Shown: positions 27,225-36,339, counted from the first letter of the stretch. The stretch: DNA of 64,000 nucleotides from Treponema sp. (GCA_016287815.1 JAEEWW010000004.1:1-64000), one strand, 5' to 3'. A program made the numbers and translations. The notes: generated from the sequence alone by a model not told the origin.

Positions 27225-27307
27225 TCAACACTGATTTTCCGGTCGCGGTCGCTGCCCAGCGCCGCCGGCATACACGTGCAAACCTAAGCATCAACACTGA
27301 TTTTCCG
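27225..27307. repeat. 17-bp direct repeat of the rlmN 3' end flanking a GC-rich 49-bp segment
   Basis: TCAACACTGATTTTCCG occurs at 27225-27241 and again at 27291-27307, where it encodes the last codons and stop of rlmN on the minus strand. The 49 bases between are much richer in GC (CGCGGTCGC, CAGCGCCGCCGGC) than the surroundings. This is the pattern expected from an insertion or a slipped duplication at the gene end. Confidence 0.6.
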
Positions 27308-28349
27308 CAGAGTTATTCGGGCGCGGTTTAGAAATGCCTAACTGTCCGCATGCACCACCGATTTTTCTTCCTCTTCTGGTTCGTAACGTAACATTAAGAC
27401 CATTTTTTTCAAGGATAGAAACAAAGTGTCTGCATTCTTCTGTTCCGGGGGTTTTAAATGGCAAATCGCCTATAGGATTCCATGGAATAAGGTTTATATT
27501 AACGTCAATTCCTTTTGCAAAACTAACCATGTTTTTTGCACTTTCGTCGCCGGTATTAACTCCACTCATAAGGGCGGCTTCAAGCGTTACGCGGCGGCCT
27601 GTTTTTGTTGCATAATAATCTATTGCTTTTCTAAGCTCATCCAGCGGATATTTTTTTTCAACCGGCATAAGTTTTTGGCGCAGGGCAGGGTCCGCAGTTG
27701 TTAAAGACACGGCAAGACGCATTAAAGGTCCGTTATCTGCAAGATCGTAAATGCCTTTAACAACCCCGGAAGTTGAAAGCGTAATTCTTCTTGCAGAAAG
27801 TGCCCTGCCGTCTTTATGCGTAAGAATTTTTACAGCCTTTCTGATTGATTCAAGATTAAGCATAGGTTCCCCCATGCCCATAAAAACTATGTTAGAAAGT
27901 GTACCGGCTTCTTTTTCCAGATATAAAAACTGTTCAACTATTTCTGAAGGCAAAAGATTTCGCGAAAAGCCCATTTCTCCTGTCCGGCAGAATGCGCAGC
28001 CCATTGCGCAGCCAACCTGACAGGAAACGCATGCTGTTTTTCTGCCTTCCTTATCTGTAAGCAAAACAGTTTCTACGGCAAGACCATCCTGCAGTGTAAG
28101 CTGCAATTTAATAGTTCCGTCTGGATCTTTTAATACCTTAGAAACTTTTGATGAGCGGATTTTTGCTTTTGTTTCAAGCTGGTTACGGAGTTCAAGGCTT
28201 ATATTTGTCATTTCCGCAAATGAAGTAACACCCGTACTTACCCATTTAAAAATCTGTTTTCCACGAAAAGCAGGTGATACCGCAAATTTTTCACAAATTT
28301 CTTCGGGTAAGAGGCCTGCCAATGAATCTTCTAATAGTGTTTCAGCCAT
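27291..28349 (-). CDS. rlmN: 23S rRNA (adenine2503-C2)/tRNA (adenine37-C2) methyltransferase
   Basis: A radical-SAM methyltransferase of about 352 residues. It has the CxxxCxxC cluster motif in CAMGCAFCRTGEMGF, the GGEP-like VFMGMGEPMLN and LIPWNPIGDLPF. The catalytic cysteines are in VSCQVGC and RKIGGACGQLG. It methylates A2503 of 23S rRNA and often A37 of some tRNAs. I prefer ATG 28349. A TTG at 28385 would extend it by 12 residues and overlap the upstream TPR gene; neither has a clear ribosome site. Confidence 0.93.
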   Translation of the reverse strand: MAETLLEDSLAGLLPEEICEKFAVSPAFRGKQIFKWVSTGVTSFAEMTNISLELRNQLETKAKIRSSKVSKVLKDPDGTIKLQLTLQDGLAVETVLLTDKEGRKTACVSCQVGCAMGCAFCRTGEMGFSRNLLPSEIVEQFLYLEKEAGTLSNIVFMGMGEPMLNLESIRKAVKILTHKDGRALSARRITLSTSGVVKGIYDLADNGPLMRLAVSLTTADPALRQKLMPVEKKYPLDELRKAIDYYATKTGRRVTLEAALMSGVNTGDESAKNMVSFAKGIDVNINLIPWNPIGDLPFKTPGTEECRHFVSILEKNGLNVTLRTRRGRKIGGACGQLGISKPRPNNSAENQC

Positions 28350-28368
28350 TTGCGCAATAATATGACTG

Positions 28369-29526
28369 TTACTGCAATTTTTCAAGCATTTCGTTTACAA
28401 GAGGATTATGCAGACCGCATGCCTGGAATTCTTTTAATGCTTCAATAGCTTCCTTTTTTCTGCCAAGTTTTATATAGCAGTCAGCTAAATCAATATACGG
28501 TCTGAAATTCTTTGTATCGTTACGGATAAGGCTCTTAAGGCGTTCAGCGGCTTCTTCGTATTTGCCTTCTCCCTTACAGATAAGTGCAAGACCAAGGGCA
28601 GCATAAATATCAAAATCAATATCCATTGCCTTGTTATAATATTCTTCAGCCCTGCGGTAATCTCCTGTATTGCGGTAAGCATCACCTGCGCGGGTAAGAA
28701 TTACCTTGTTATCCGGATCAAGTTCAAGGATTTTATTCCAGTATTCAATTGAACGGAACTGCTGGTTCATACCGCGGTAACAGTCGGCAAGACCGAACAG
28801 TGCATAAAAATTCTTCGGATCAAGCTTTAATGCACGTTCAAAAAAGTAAACGCCCTGTTCAAAAGTCTTTAACTTTCTGTGGCAGTTTCCTATTGAAGTT
28901 AAAACGCGGATATCAACAGATTTTTCATTGATATTGAACATTTTTGTCCAATAATAAAGCGCATCGCGATATTCCTTAAAGTCGTAGTGCAAATGACCAA
29001 GACCGATAAGCGCATATGCATTATTGCTTTCCATATCAAGAACTTTAAGGTAAAGCTGCTTTGATTTCTTAAAATCACGGGTTTTGCGGTAAGCATCTGC
29101 TACGCGGGTAAGAACCGTAATGTTTCTGTCATCGTGAACCAGATACTGTTCCCAAATTTCTATAGCCTTGTGATACTGATTCAATGCCTTGTAACAGTCT
29201 GCAAGACCAAAAAGTGCATAATTATTTCCCGGATGGCATGAAAGACACTGAGAATAATAATTGATTGCTTCCCTAAAATGATTCTGCTTGCGTTCTGTAT
29301 CTCCAAGACCAACCAGTGCGTAGTTATTGTTATTTTCAAGTTCCAGAATTCTAGAAAAAGCCTCTTTAGCTTCAAGTAAACGGTTTTCTTTTACCAGCTG
29401 ATAGCCTTTTTTTGACAATTCTGAAATTTCTGCCATTTTCGGATCAGTTTCCTGTTTTTCTTCAGGAACCTGAACTGATAAATCGTCTGCCGGTAAACCA
29501 TCGTCTAATAAAGGTGTTTCTTCCAT
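28369..29526 (-). CDS. TPR-repeat protein
   Basis: A 385-residue protein made almost wholly of about nine tetratricopeptide repeats, with the spacing of W/Y-G-A-Y/F-A-P positions seen in NNYALVGLGDTERKQNHFREAI and repeated as NFYALFGLADCYRGMNQQFRSI. The first 35 residues are acidic and unstructured. No signal peptide, so it is cytoplasmic or peripheral and likely a scaffold. AAGGAG precedes ATG 29526. It is transcribed with rlmN. The repeats resemble treponemal TPR proteins of unknown partner. Confidence 0.85.
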   Translation of the reverse strand: MEETPLLDDGLPADDLSVQVPEEKQETDPKMAEISELSKKGYQLVKENRLLEAKEAFSRILELENNNNYALVGLGDTERKQNHFREAINYYSQCLSCHPGNNYALFGLADCYKALNQYHKAIEIWEQYLVHDDRNITVLTRVADAYRKTRDFKKSKQLYLKVLDMESNNAYALIGLGHLHYDFKEYRDALYYWTKMFNINEKSVDIRVLTSIGNCHRKLKTFEQGVYFFERALKLDPKNFYALFGLADCYRGMNQQFRSIEYWNKILELDPDNKVILTRAGDAYRNTGDYRRAEEYYNKAMDIDFDIYAALGLALICKGEGKYEEAAERLKSLIRNDTKNFRPYIDLADCYIKLGRKKEAIEALKEFQACGLHNPLVNEMLEKLQ

Positions 29527-29576
29527 TTTTAACTCCTTAAATAACTTTCTTCAATTATAATTTTTATTGTAACACA

Positions 29577-29915
29577 TTAATTTTCCAATAACAAAGAAAT
29601 CGTAGAAGCTATTTTTTCAACAATCTGTTCTTTTTTCTTTTCGTTGTGGGCAAGAATAAAAAGTTTAAGCGCATCTATACTTTTATTTTTTTCAAGATAA
29701 ATGTTGCCGACCCTTGTAAGACCGTCAGAATAACCTGTAGTAATAAAAATTCGTTTTGCTTCTTCGACCTTACCATTGTTAAGCAGGGTGTTACCTTTAC
29801 GATTCAATAAAACCTTCTGCTCGGAAGTTAATCCCTGAACAGGTGTATCAGTAACTTTTATAAAAGCACCTGAAGGTGAAAGAGAATTAATCTTATTTTT
29901 TAAATCAGGTTTCAT
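29577..29915 (-). CDS. Small helical (TPR-like) hypothetical protein
   Basis: A 112-residue soluble protein. The part after residue 28 (LTSEQKVLLNRKGNTLLNNGKVEEAKRIF, then GNIYLEKNKSIDALKLFILA) reads as two degenerate TPR-like helix pairs. A ribosome site AGGAAAGG precedes ATG 29915. It lies 50 bases upstream of the TPR gene on the same strand, so the two may work together. No function can be named. Confidence 0.7.
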   Translation of the reverse strand: MKPDLKNKINSLSPSGAFIKVTDTPVQGLTSEQKVLLNRKGNTLLNNGKVEEAKRIFITTGYSDGLTRVGNIYLEKNKSIDALKLFILAHNEKKKEQIVEKIASTISLLLEN

Positions 29916-30002
29916 GGCCTTTCCTGAAAAGAACTTTCTTTTATGATATCACATGCAGTTTATCTGTCAAGAATAGAGAAATTAAATATTTTTAATTTTC
30001 GG

Positions 30003-30099
30003 GCGCCTGCCGCATTTTTTTTACTGCGGCACCGCGCTCTTACTGCAAGTCCTCGTCCGCCTGCGCGGACTGCGGTCTTTCCGTAGCGATCGCTGGCGC
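30003..30099. repeat. GC-rich structured intergenic element with terminal inverted repeats
   Basis: A segment of about 97 bp much richer in GC than its surroundings lies just after the rsmD stop. It begins GCGCCTGC and ends with the complement of GCGCCAGC, a 7/8 terminal inverted repeat. Inside are two hairpins: TGCCGCA/TGCGGCA (30008-30031) and GTCCGC/GCGGAC (about 30055-30070). It may act as terminator for rsmD, but composition and structure suggest a small mobile REP- or MITE-like element. Confidence 0.45.
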
Positions 30100-30102
30100 T
30101 TA

Positions 30103-30657
30103 TTATACAGTTCCTTCTGCGTATCGGTAAAAATCTACGATGGAACGGCCGTAAATCCTCTGGTCAAATCTTACTAAATTACCTATTTCATCAGGCATTT
30201 TGTGCTCTTCCGGCCTGTGGACCATTATTATACCTTCAGGATTTAAAAGCATACGTTTGCCTGCTTCTTTTACAAGTTCTTCATGAAACTTATAAGGAAA
30301 AGGCGGGTCAAAAAATATGTAATCAAATTTATCCTTGCAGCGTTTAATAAAAAGTTCAACCGCCATAAAGTGGCAGTGAATTTTTACGCCCATTGATTTT
30401 TCTGTAACAGAAACATTGTCTAAAACAGTCTTAATTTTAAGTTTGTCTTTTTCGCAAAGGTCAACTTTTTTTGCCCCTCTTGAAACAGCTTCTATTGCAA
30501 TCGTTCCGGAACCGGAAAAAAGATCAAGCCAGGATTTTCCGCTTAAATCCCCAAGAATTGCAAAAACAGATTCCCGCATTCTGTCCATGGCAGGGCGAAT
30601 AACGCCGTCAGGACATTTTATAACGCGACCTTTAAGTTCTCCGCCTGTAATTCTCAT
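30103..30657 (-). CDS. rsmD: 16S rRNA (guanine966-N2)-methyltransferase
   Basis: A 184-residue SAM-dependent methyltransferase. It opens MRITGGELKGRVIKCPDG, has the SAM site LDLFSGSGTIAIEAVSRGA and the catalytic motif IFFDPPFPYKF. It modifies G966 of 16S rRNA during small-subunit assembly. Its start overlaps the ankyrin gene's stop by four bases (ATGA), so it is translated from that transcript. Confidence 0.92.
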   Translation of the reverse strand: MRITGGELKGRVIKCPDGVIRPAMDRMRESVFAILGDLSGKSWLDLFSGSGTIAIEAVSRGAKKVDLCEKDKLKIKTVLDNVSVTEKSMGVKIHCHFMAVELFIKRCKDKFDYIFFDPPFPYKFHEELVKEAGKRMLLNPEGIIMVHRPEEHKMPDEIGNLVRFDQRIYGRSIVDFYRYAEGTV

Positions 30658-32051
30658 TGTTTAGCTCCGTTTGTATTAAGAGCCCAGTAAATGCTGTCAT
30701 GCTTAAGCCTTTTATTTTCAGAAGCATAATCAAAGGCGGTTTTACCTTCTTTTGAGCGGATATTTATTTCTGCACCGTTTTTAATCAAAAATTCAATTAC
30801 GCGGCTGTTGTTTGTGTTTTTTGCGGCAAACATAAGCGGTGTCATTCCCGAAAAATAAAATTGATTTAAAGGCATCTGAAGCTTCATAAATTCTTCAAGA
30901 ACTTCAGGAGTTTTTCCTGAGTTTATGGAAGTTATAAAGGCACTTCTTACGTCTGTTTCTGAAGGCAGCCTGTCTTTTAAAAGCATTGCAAAAACACCGG
31001 GGTTTTCATTATAGCGTGCTGCAATCTGAAGTGTAGAAATCCCGAGCTTGTTTGCATGGCGAAGATCTGCTCCCTTATCCTTAAAAATACGCAAAGGTAA
31101 GTCAGTTCCGCCGTAGCGCACGCTGAACATTGCTGCCGTCCAGCCGTCGTTGTCGCTTAAATTAACATTTGCGCCAGCCTGAATAAGCTGATGAATAAGG
31201 ATTATATTGTTTTCTGCGGCAGCCTTCATTAAAGAAGTTCGTCCCTGTGCATCAACAATATTTATGTCCTTTGTAGAAAAAGCGGTGTTTTCTACGATCG
31301 GTTCTTCTTCTTCAAAAAGAATCTGATTGTCGTTTTCATCAAAAAGATAAATCGGCTGATATTTCAGAGGTACTTCATCGGCTATAGTTTCTTCTGTCTG
31401 GTCAAATGCTGCAGCCGTTTCTTCAAGGCTTGATTCAAGTTCTTCTTTTGCTTTTTGTTCTGCTTCTTTCCGTACTTGTTCTGCAAGTTTTATTTCTTCT
31501 TCTGCTTTAGCGATTTGAGCGGCATTTTCTTCTTCTTTTATTTTTGTATATTCATATTTTGTCTGCCGTTCCAGAAGCGAAATTATTTCCGGGCGGTTCT
31601 GCGCATAGTCAAAAGCTGTAAAACCATTTTTATCCTTTTTGAGCGCAAGGCTTTTTTTCTGCCATGCAAAGGAACTTTCTGCATTGAGCATAAGGTCTAC
31701 AATTTCTTCGCTGGAATTCTTACATGCATACATAAATGGAATTTCATCGTTTAAGTTTTTGTGTGCCGGTGAAACTCCATATTTTAAAAGCATTGAAACG
31801 GTTTCTTTTGAACAGTTATTTCTTAGGGCTGTAAACAAAAGGTTATCTTTTGTAACTGGATTTTCATAGTTTACAAGGTCTATGTTTTTCTTTAGGGCTG
31901 ATTTTATTGAATCCGGATTATCAGAAAGGACAATCTGTTCAATGTCGGTTTCTTTTTTGCCGCCTGCAGTAAGAATAAAAGACGGAATTATACATAAAAG
32001 TGAAGTAATCAGCAGAATTTTGTAATTTCTTGTAAACGGAAAATTTTTCAT
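30654..32051 (-). CDS. Exported ankyrin-repeat protein
   Basis: This protein of 465 residues has an N-terminal hydrophobic segment (about residues 11-30, ILLITSLLCIIPSFILTAGG) that is a signal peptide or anchor. Two ankyrin blocks follow (about residues 60-160 and 270-460, for example GRTSLMKAAAENNIILIHQLIQ and GMTPLMFAAKNTNNSRVIEFLI), joined by a glutamate/lysine-rich coiled coil (about 175-225). Start taken at ATG 32051 because a good promoter ends seven bases before it; the upstream in-frame start would lie inside that promoter. Partner unknown. Confidence 0.8.
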   Translation of the reverse strand: MKNFPFTRNYKILLITSLLCIIPSFILTAGGKKETDIEQIVLSDNPDSIKSALKKNIDLVNYENPVTKDNLLFTALRNNCSKETVSMLLKYGVSPAHKNLNDEIPFMYACKNSSEEIVDLMLNAESSFAWQKKSLALKKDKNGFTAFDYAQNRPEIISLLERQTKYEYTKIKEEENAAQIAKAEEEIKLAEQVRKEAEQKAKEELESSLEETAAAFDQTEETIADEVPLKYQPIYLFDENDNQILFEEEEPIVENTAFSTKDINIVDAQGRTSLMKAAAENNIILIHQLIQAGANVNLSDNDGWTAAMFSVRYGGTDLPLRIFKDKGADLRHANKLGISTLQIAARYNENPGVFAMLLKDRLPSETDVRSAFITSINSGKTPEVLEEFMKLQMPLNQFYFSGMTPLMFAAKNTNNSRVIEFLIKNGAEINIRSKEGKTAFDYASENKRLKHDSIYWALNTNGAKQ

Positions 32052-32058
32052 AATCAAT

Positions 32059-32086
32059 ATTATAATGCATGAACGCTTCAGGTCAA
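32059..32086 (-). promoter_or_regulatory. Promoter of the ankyrin-repeat gene, leaderless geometry
   Basis: On the minus strand TTGACC, 16-base spacer, TATAAT, then seven bases and ATG 32051. No ribosome site is present, so the mRNA should begin at the start codon. Confidence 0.6.
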
Positions 32087-32138
32087 TAATCATTATTGCT
32101 GCCTTTTCAGAATGCCTTTTTTACGAATAATAAACTCA

Positions 32139-32186
32139 TAATGCTTTGCATTAAATCATTGTAAAGCCAAAAAAAGTTGTTAGAAT
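32139..32186 (+). promoter_or_regulatory. Putative promoter and palindrome upstream of the chemotaxis cluster
   Basis: A perfect palindrome TAATGCTTTGCATTA (32139-32153) is followed by TTGTAA (32159-32164), 16 bases and TAGAAT (32181-32186). A further inverted repeat, ATGCATC...GCAATGCAT, lies at 32233-32261. No sigma28-type (TAAA/GCCGATAA) site was found. The assignment is tentative. Confidence 0.3.
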
Positions 32187-32296
32187 TCTACCTTAGATAA
32201 ATTTGGATGGTTAATTTAGATGACAGGGCTGTATGCATCAAAAAAAAGTTTTGCAATGCATTTTAAACTGTTATTTTTCATAATGTGGGAGAACTG

Positions 32297-32764
32297 ATGA
32301 GTAACGAGTTTTTAACATTCACAATCGAAGAAGTTCAATACGCTATACCTGTTTCAAAGGTTATTGAAGTTTTGGAATACACAACAGTTATAAAAATTCC
32401 GTGCTCGGCAGACTACATTGAAGGAATTATTAAATCCCGCGGACAGGGCATTTCTGTCGTCAATTTAAGAAAGAAATTCGGACTAAAACCAAAAGAAATC
32501 GATAAAAATACAAAAATCATAGTTCTTGAAATTCAAAATGAAAACGGAACTATAAATTTTGGCGCAATAACGGATGATGTTCAGGAGGTTGTAGAGTTAA
32601 ATATTGAATGCATGGAAAAAACACCGGAACTTGGAAACAGTGTTGCAAAAAGATTTGTCAGCGGAATTGCTAGAAAAGAAGAAGGTTTTATCATAATACT
32701 TGATGTAGATAAAATCTTTTCTCCTGATGAAGCAGAAATGCTTGCAGAAAAAACGCAGGAATAA
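32297..32764 (+). CDS. cheW: Chemotaxis coupling protein CheW (first copy)
   Basis: A 155-residue CheW, opening MSNEFLTFTIEEVQYAIPVSKVIEVLEYT and containing IKSRGQGISVVNLRKKFGL and EEGFIIILDVDKIFS. CheW links chemoreceptors to the CheA kinase. ATG 32297 is preferred to GTG 32285 because GGGAGA lies five bases before it. It heads a six-gene chemotaxis cluster and is a clear paralogue of the last gene in it. Confidence 0.92.
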   Translation: MSNEFLTFTIEEVQYAIPVSKVIEVLEYTTVIKIPCSADYIEGIIKSRGQGISVVNLRKKFGLKPKEIDKNTKIIVLEIQNENGTINFGAITDDVQEVVELNIECMEKTPELGNSVAKRFVSGIARKEEGFIIILDVDKIFSPDEAEMLAEKTQE

Positions 32765-32765
32765 A

Positions 32766-33353
32766 GTGAACAGGTATTATGATTCACATTTTGACCGGCA
32801 GATAATAACTATTTTTCCAGGAGAATTTTATTCTAACGATGGAAAAGAAATTATCTCTACCGTTTTGGGTTCCTGCATAGCAACCGTTTTTTACGATACA
32901 AAGCTTAAGATGGGCGGAATGAATCATTTTATGCTTGCGAATTGTAAAGAATACGAAAGCCGCAGTCCTGATACATATGGTCGCTTTGGAATGTACGCAA
33001 TGGAATTGCTATTAAACGATTTATATAAAAAAGGATGCGATAAAAAGAATCTTGTTGCCAAGGTTTTTGGAGGAAGTAATGTTCTTAATCTTGGAACTAA
33101 AGAAGGAAATTCCAAAATAGGCGACATTAATTCCCGCTTTGCCTTTACTTATTTAGAAGACGAAGGAATTCCTGTGGTTTCTTCCAATGTAGGAGGGCTT
33201 TTGCCAAGAAAAATATATTTTGACGGCAGTACATCAAAAGTCTGGCTTAAGCATATAAAAACTGATTATGAAGTTCTTCAAAAAGTTGAACTTGATTATC
33301 TTGATAAACTTCATCAGCAGGAAAATAAAGTTGGTGAAGTGCACTTGTTTTAA
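32766..33353 (+). CDS. cheD: Chemoreceptor glutamine deamidase CheD
   Basis: A 195-residue enzyme starting at GTG 32766, one base after the cheW stop, with AGGA six bases upstream. The catalytic Cys is in STVLGSCIATVFYD, the His in GGMNHFML, and AKVFGGSNVLN carries the conserved Thr/Ser region. CheD deamidates receptor glutamines so they can be methylated, and in some species interacts with CheC. The longer in-frame ATG start inside cheW is rejected. Confidence 0.9.
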   Translation: MNRYYDSHFDRQIITIFPGEFYSNDGKEIISTVLGSCIATVFYDTKLKMGGMNHFMLANCKEYESRSPDTYGRFGMYAMELLLNDLYKKGCDKKNLVAKVFGGSNVLNLGTKEGNSKIGDINSRFAFTYLEDEGIPVVSSNVGGLLPRKIYFDGSTSKVWLKHIKTDYEVLQKVELDYLDKLHQQENKVGEVHLF

Positions 33354-33389
33354 AAAGGGCTTTGGGGTTTGTAAAGGCTGTTTAGCTGT

Positions 33390-34238
33390 ATGAAAAAGGT
33401 TTTTGCTCCATATCAACATACGCTTTCTCTGACAGATTTTAAGCGTCTGGCAAGTTATATCGAAAAGAATGTAGGTATAAAAATGCCTGAGCAGAAAATC
33501 CTTATGATGCAGGCACGCCTTGCTTCAAGACTGAACGCCCTTAATATGACAAGTTTTTCAGATTATGTAGATTATGTTCTTTCAGGGCAGCATAGCGAAG
33601 AAGTTCTGCACATGATAGACGTTATGACCACGAATCTGACGCATTTTTTCCGTGAACCTACGCATTTTGAATTTTTATCCCAGCATGTACTTCCTGAATT
33701 TTTAAGCAATAACCGCAAAAGCATAAAACTGTGGTCAGCAGGCTGTTCTTCCGGTCAGGAACCATATACGCTTGCCATAGTTATAAAAGAGTTTTTACGG
33801 AAAAATAAAGTACAGATGTTTGATTTTTCAATACTTGCAAGTGATATTTCAACCAGAGTTTTAGACAAGGCCGAAAAAGCTGTATATCCTGCAGAGAATA
33901 TATCAAAAGTTCCTCTTGGAATAAAAAAGAATTATTTCCTTAAAAGCAAAAATTCAGACAAGCCTCTTGTCCGGATAAAACCGGAAATCCGAAGAATCGT
34001 TTCATTTAAAAGAATAAATTTTATAGATGCAGATTATGGCTTAAACGAAACTTTCCAGATTATCTTTTGCAGGAATGTTTTAATCTATTTTGATAAAGAC
34101 GTTCAAAAGAAAGTTTTGCAGAAATTCATGGAATTTCTTGAACCCGGCGGATATTTGTTTCTGGGGCATTCAGAAACAATTATGAATATGGACCTTCCGT
34201 TAAAAACCGTATCGCCTACAGTTTTTCAGAAAATATAA
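33390..34238 (+). CDS. cheR: Chemoreceptor methyltransferase CheR
   Basis: A 282-residue SAM-dependent protein-glutamate methyltransferase. It has the N-terminal helical domain ([22 protein letters not shown]), [18 protein letters not shown], the SAM motif [17 protein letters not shown] and [12 protein letters not shown]. It methylates the chemoreceptors for adaptation and is opposed by CheB encoded 14 bases later. No C-terminal receptor-tethering or TPR domain. Confidence 0.95.
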   Translation: MKKVFAPYQHTLSLTDFKRLASYIEKNVGIKMPEQKILMMQARLASRLNALNMTSFSDYVDYVLSGQHSEEVLHMIDVMTTNLTHFFREPTHFEFLSQHVLPEFLSNNRKSIKLWSAGCSSGQEPYTLAIVIKEFLRKNKVQMFDFSILASDISTRVLDKAEKAVYPAENISKVPLGIKKNYFLKSKNSDKPLVRIKPEIRRIVSFKRINFIDADYGLNETFQIIFCRNVLIYFDKDVQKKVLQKFMEFLEPGGYLFLGHSETIMNMDLPLKTVSPTVFQKI

Positions 34239-34252
34239 AAGAGGAAGTTCGT

Positions 34253-35332
34253 ATGAAAATTAAAGTTTTAATTATCGATGATTCAGCTGTAGTAAGGCAG
34301 ACTTTAACAGAAATCCTTTCATCTGATCCTGAGATTGAAGTTATGGGAACTGCAAGTGACCCTATTTTTGCAGCCCGTAAAATTCAGAACGACAGGCCGG
34401 ATGTTATTACGCTTGATGTTGAAATGCCAAGAATGGACGGACTTACTTTTTTAAAACGAATAAACAGTCTCGAACAGCCGATTCCTGTTGTAATCTGTTC
34501 TTCAAAAATAGAAAAAGGCAGCCAGAATGAAATGAAAGCCATTGAATATGGTGCTGCAGAATTAATATTAAAGCCTCAGCTTGGAACAAGAACTTTCTTA
34601 AATGAATCAAAAATTCAGATTTGTGATGCAATAAAAGCCGCTTACTGCGCAAGACATAAAATAAAAAAAATCAACTGGAAAGAACCTCTGGCAGAACCAA
34701 AACTTGATGCAGATGTAATGCTTAAAAAAGCTGCAATGCAAAGCGCGCTGGAAACTACAGAAAAAATTGTTGTTGTCGGTGCAAGTACCGGTGGAACAGA
34801 AGCCTTAAGGGTTTTCCTTGAAATGCTTCCTGTAAATTCTCCGGGAATGGTAATAGTTCAGCATATGCCGGAGCATTTTACAAAATCTTTTTCTGAGCGG
34901 CTTGATAAACTTTGCAAGGTAAATGTTAAAGAAGCACAGGATGGCGATAGCGTTGTGCGGGGCCGTGTTCTTATAGCCCCGGGCAATAAACATACGCTTT
35001 TAAAGCGCAGCGGTGCAAGGTACTTTGTTGAAGTAAAGGACGGTCCTTTGGTTTCAAGGCACAGGCCTTCTGTTGATGTTTTATTCAGGTCAACGGCAAG
35101 TTTTGCAGGTAAAAATGCCGTAGGCGTAATAATGACCGGCATGGGAGATGACGGCTCTGAAGGCATGAAAGAAATGCATGATGCAGGTGCCTGGACAATT
35201 GCTCAGGACGAAAAAACCTGCATTGTTTACGGAATGCCATGCGAAGCTGTAAAGAAGGGCGGTGTAGAAGAAATCCTGCCTCTGGAAGATATTGCCGGTG
35301 CTGTTCTAAAAGCCGTAGGACAGAAATTGTAA
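34253..35332 (+). CDS. cheB: Chemoreceptor methylesterase/deamidase CheB
   Basis: A 359-residue two-domain enzyme. The receiver domain has Asp55 in [13 protein letters not shown]. The methylesterase domain has the catalytic Ser in [12 protein letters not shown], the His in [10 protein letters not shown] and the Asp in [11 protein letters not shown]. Phosphorylation by CheA activates it to remove receptor methyl groups. A GAGGAAG site precedes ATG 34253. Confidence 0.95.
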   Translation: MKIKVLIIDDSAVVRQTLTEILSSDPEIEVMGTASDPIFAARKIQNDRPDVITLDVEMPRMDGLTFLKRINSLEQPIPVVICSSKIEKGSQNEMKAIEYGAAELILKPQLGTRTFLNESKIQICDAIKAAYCARHKIKKINWKEPLAEPKLDADVMLKKAAMQSALETTEKIVVVGASTGGTEALRVFLEMLPVNSPGMVIVQHMPEHFTKSFSERLDKLCKVNVKEAQDGDSVVRGRVLIAPGNKHTLLKRSGARYFVEVKDGPLVSRHRPSVDVLFRSTASFAGKNAVGVIMTGMGDDGSEGMKEMHDAGAWTIAQDEKTCIVYGMPCEAVKKGGVEEILPLEDIAGAVLKAVGQKL

Positions 35333-35439
35333 ACGTCATTTTTTGGTTTTGAGATTTTTTGTCATGTCTTTTAAGAAAACCACGTTATAATTTCTACTAT
35401 GGCATTGAATTGAGAATGGAAAATTGAGGGGGTAAAAAA

Positions 35440-35805
35440 ATGAGTGCAAAAATTTTAGCAGTTGATGATTCAGTTTCCATACGAAAAAGCATTACTTTCA
35501 TCTTAGGACAGGAAGGTTATGATGTAACCGAGGCAACTGACGGTGTAGACGGACTTAATAAAGCTAATGCAGATAAATATGGCCTTGTAATAACAGATAT
35601 TAACATGCCGAATATGGACGGAATTCAGTTTACAAAAGAATTAAGGCAGAATCCTAAGTATAAGTTTACCCCGATTATTGTTCTTACAACCGAAAATCAG
35701 GATTCTAAAATGCAGGAAGGAAAAGCTGCTGGGGCTACAGGCTGGATAGTAAAACCATTTTCTTCTGATAAGCTTCTTGCAGTTGTAAAGAAAATTATAG
35801 GCTGA
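35440..35805 (+). CDS. cheY: Chemotaxis response regulator CheY
   Basis: A stand-alone receiver of 121 residues with Asp53 in LVITDINMPNMDG, the acidic pair at residues 9-10 (VDDS), Thr in VLTTENQD and Lys in WIVKPFSS. It fits CheY, which carries the signal to the flagellar switch. It lies 107 bases after cheB behind a leader containing TTATAATTT and the AT-rich GAGAATGGA motif seen before other genes here, so it may have its own promoter. Confidence 0.88.
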   Translation: MSAKILAVDDSVSIRKSITFILGQEGYDVTEATDGVDGLNKANADKYGLVITDINMPNMDGIQFTKELRQNPKYKFTPIIVLTTENQDSKMQEGKAAGATGWIVKPFSSDKLLAVVKKIIG

Positions 35806-35853
35806 TAAAGGCGTGTTTCTGCACAGGTACCTGCGCTCAGTTTTGGAGGCTTT

Positions 35854-36336
35854 ATGAACAGGCAATTTTTAACTTTTACCCTTAATAATAGTCTGTATGC
35901 TGTTGAAGTTACTAAGGTTCAGGAAGTTTTAAATTATGTAGAACCTGTAAAGCTGCCGTGTACTTCTTCTTTTGTTGAAGGCATAATCAATTCCCGCGGA
36001 GAAGGAATTTCTGCAATAAACTTGCGCAAGCGTCTTGGCATGGAAAAAAGCGAAGTTACAAAAAACACCCGCATAATTGTTTTGGAAATAAGCCATCCTA
36101 AAAAAGAAAACGACGAAAGCGAAAATATACAGATTTTTGGTGCTGTTGCCGACAGCGTAGAAGAAGTAATAGAGCTTGATGAAAGTCTAATAGACCCGGC
36201 TCCAAAATTCGGCAACAGCATACCGGAAGAATATATAAGCGGCATTGGCAAAAAAGACGATGGTTTTATTATTATCCTTAATGTGGATAAGATATTCACC
36301 GAAAAGATGATGCAGGGTATTGCCGCTATTGCTTAA
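35854..36336 (+). CDS. cheW: Chemotaxis coupling protein CheW (second copy)
   Basis: A 160-residue CheW paralogue of the first gene in the cluster: NSLYAVEVTKVQEVLNYVEPVKLPC and INSRGEGISAINLRKRLGM match it closely, but it has a KKENDESEN insertion near residue 85. Two CheW proteins in one cluster may couple different receptor sets to the kinase encoded elsewhere. GGAGG precedes ATG 35854. Confidence 0.92.
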   Translation: MNRQFLTFTLNNSLYAVEVTKVQEVLNYVEPVKLPCTSSFVEGIINSRGEGISAINLRKRLGMEKSEVTKNTRIIVLEISHPKKENDESENIQIFGAVADSVEEVIELDESLIDPAPKFGNSIPEEYISGIGKKDDGFIIILNVDKIFTEKMMQGIAAIA

Positions 36337-36339
36337 AAC

